Shown here one piece after another: positions 62,961 to 64,000 of a DNA stretch of 64,000 nt; positions within the stretch are counted from its first letter, which is position 1; every line of letters starts with the position of its first letter. The stretch covers positions 248,001 to 312,000 of the forward strand of contig NZ_CP060826.1 in assembly GCF_014489615.1 (NCBI RefSeq), given 5' to 3'. Both the position numbers and the translations under genes were made by a program. The DNA is from Streptomyces genisteinicus (GTDB lineage Bacteria; Actinomycetota; Actinomycetes; Streptomycetales; Streptomycetaceae). The notes under the pieces are model-generated. The model was not told the DNA's origin. It saw only the letters and a program-made list of their open reading frames with translations, and did no database searches.

Positions 62961-63245
62961 GACGCGGCGACGGCGACGGCGGGGCGGCGAGCGGCGACGG
63001 CGACGGAGAGAGACCGGCGGCACGGTGTCCCGGCACGGCGGCACGGCGGCGGGACGGCAGGACGGCACGGCGACGGTGGTGTCCGGGCGCGCCCATCCCG
63101 CCGCCGCCCGGATCGCCGCTCGCGCTGTTTCCCCGTGTGGGGGACGGGAGTTCGGGCCCTCGGACCGGCTCGCGCGGTGGGCGAATCCCCCTCAGGGGTG
63201 ACTCGTTGCGCACTGGAACCGCAGGTGAGAGCCGACAGGGGATCG
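62961..63245. other. Low-complexity spacer after the TetR gene
   Basis: It has no gene. The first 120 bp are short GGCGAC and GGCACGGC repeats, followed by ordinary GC-rich sequence. I see no strong terminator apart from this G/C-rich stretch. Confidence 0.6.
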
Positions 63246-63303
63246 GATACAAAACAGCGCGGACGGTTTTATATTGACAAACCAACCGTGCTGTTTTTTA
63301 CTC
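63246..63303 (+). promoter_or_regulatory. SARP promoter with overlapping ARE-like sites
   Basis: GATACAAAACAGCGCGGACG runs into GTTTTATATTG, followed by ACAAACCAACCGTGCTGTTT with further T residues: two ARE-like elements in tandem in an AT-rich island. A consensus -35 TTGACA (63274-63279) lies between them, with a -10-like TTTACT 17 bp downstream (63297-63302). A receptor bound here would block RNA polymerase directly. Confidence 0.6.
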
Positions 63304-63376
63304 GGAGTCTCCAAGCCACTCGGGCTGCGAGGGCCGGTGAATCGTTCGCCGGCGCGTGCATAGGGGGAGAGACGCC

Positions 63377-64000
63377 ATGGACATCTCTGTACTGGGCGGA
63401 CTGGTCGTCCGTGAGAACGGCGTCTCGATCACGCCGACGGCGCCGAAGCCGCGACAGGTTCTGGCCATGCTGGCGTTCCGCGCCGACCAGATCGTCTCCG
63501 TGTCGGCCCTCACCGAGGAGCTCTGGGGCAGCCGTCCGCCGCGCAGCGCCCGCGCCACCCTCCAGACCTACGTGCTCCAGCTGCGCGAGCTGATCGGCAC
63601 CGCGCTGGCGCAGGACCCGGCGGACGCGCCCGCCCGCTCGGCCAAGGACGTCCTCGTCACCATGCCGGGCGGCTACCTGCTCAACACCTCCGGCGGCCGC
63701 AGCGACGTCCGCGAGTTCGAGCTGCTGGCCGGCACCGGATACCGGGCGATGGACGCCGGCGACTTCCCCGCCGCCGCCCGCCAGCTCCGCGACGCCCTCT
63801 CCCTGTGGAGCGGCGCCGCGCTCGCCGACGTGCAGACCGGCGCCCTGCTCTCCATGGAGGTGCGGCGCCTGGAGGAGACCCGGCTCTGCGCACTCGACCA
63901 GCGCATCGACGCCGACCTCCGGCTGGGGCGCCACCGCGAACTCCTCGGCGAGCTCTCCGTCCTGGTCAGCCGGTACCCCACGCACGAGACCCTGCACGGC
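63377..64000 (+). CDS. SARP-family pathway activator (partial, right edge)
   Basis: The first 208 codons of a Streptomyces antibiotic regulatory protein. The N-terminal OmpR-like winged helix spans about 10-95 (LGGLVVRENG, PRQVLAMLAFRADQIVS, ELWGSRPPRSARATLQTYV, with MPGGYLL at its end), followed by the start of the bacterial transcriptional activation domain (from about 110: DVREFELL, ARQLRDALSLWSGAALADV, RRLEETRLCALDQRIDADL). The ATG at 63377 has GGGGGAGA upstream. Its ARE-containing promoter places it under the butyrolactone receptors, so it is the probable switch between signal and antibiotic genes. Its targets are not shown here. Confidence 0.95.
   Translation, partial: MDISVLGGLVVRENGVSITPTAPKPRQVLAMLAFRADQIVSVSALTEELWGSRPPRSARATLQTYVLQLRELIGTALAQDPADAPARSAKDVLVTMPGGYLLNTSGGRSDVREFELLAGTGYRAMDAGDFPAAARQLRDALSLWSGAALADVQTGALLSMEVRRLEETRLCALDQRIDADLRLGRHRELLGELSVLVSRYPTHETLHG

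Overview
The window is very GC-rich actinomycete DNA with the C/G-ending codons and long antisense shadow frames typical of Streptomyces. It joins a modular type I polyketide synthase (PKS) cluster to a plasmid maintenance block (parA/parB with centromere-like palindromes, and two complete primase-polymerase/helicase replication loci with iterons) and to a gamma-butyrolactone-type regulatory block. I infer a large, probably linear, Streptomyces plasmid carrying an antibiotic cluster. No telomere is visible, so linearity is not shown.

Layout. 1-6609 (-): start of a PKS whose loading module is KSQ-AT(methylmalonyl)-ACP, followed by KS-AT(malonyl)-DH and cut by the left edge. 6860-9552 (-): a two-gene ABC exporter. 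9840-41853 (-): three PKS genes in one probable operon, transcribed right to left with gaps of 20 and 2 nt. They carry six full extension modules and no thioesterase. 42036-43280 (-): a cytochrome P450. 43678-44331 (+): an unknown gene. 44428-46877 (-): parB and parA, overlapping by 4 nt, with five copies of CATTACGSCGTAATG nearby, two of them inside parB. 47748-49688 (-): an AraC-type regulator and an O-methyltransferase with a frameshift in a G7 run. 49929-53681 and 53972-57474 (+): two paralogous replication loci, each with an origin, a primase-polymerase, an SF3 helicase and a small unknown protein. 58038-59588 (+): an FAD monooxygenase. 59590-64000: an ArpA-type TetR receptor, an AfsA-type butyrolactone/butenolide synthase, a second ArpA-type TetR protein with a leader ORF, and the start of a SARP activator.

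How it fits together. AfsA would make the signal. The TetR proteins would sit on AATACAACCGG-like (ARE) sites seen upstream of the monooxygenase, the receptor, afsA, the second receptor and the SARP, and release of the SARP gene would switch on biosynthesis. The PKS promoters share a separate signature: AGGGG boxes 21 bp apart, then a common -10 TAGCGT. This is present before both PKS operons, and in a variant form before the P450, which suggests one pathway activator. The PKS starts from a decarboxylated methylmalonyl (propionyl) unit and uses mostly malonyl extenders. Two acyltransferases have non-canonical specificity motifs.

The points most worth a second look are the twin origins, whose iterons differ by systematic C-to-G changes (TGAGTCCCTTCAGTCCCTC against TGAGTCGCTTCAGTCGCTG), the parS-like sites inside parB, the near-identical 1,023-bp enoylreductase cassette with atypical codons in two modules, and the shared PKS promoter.
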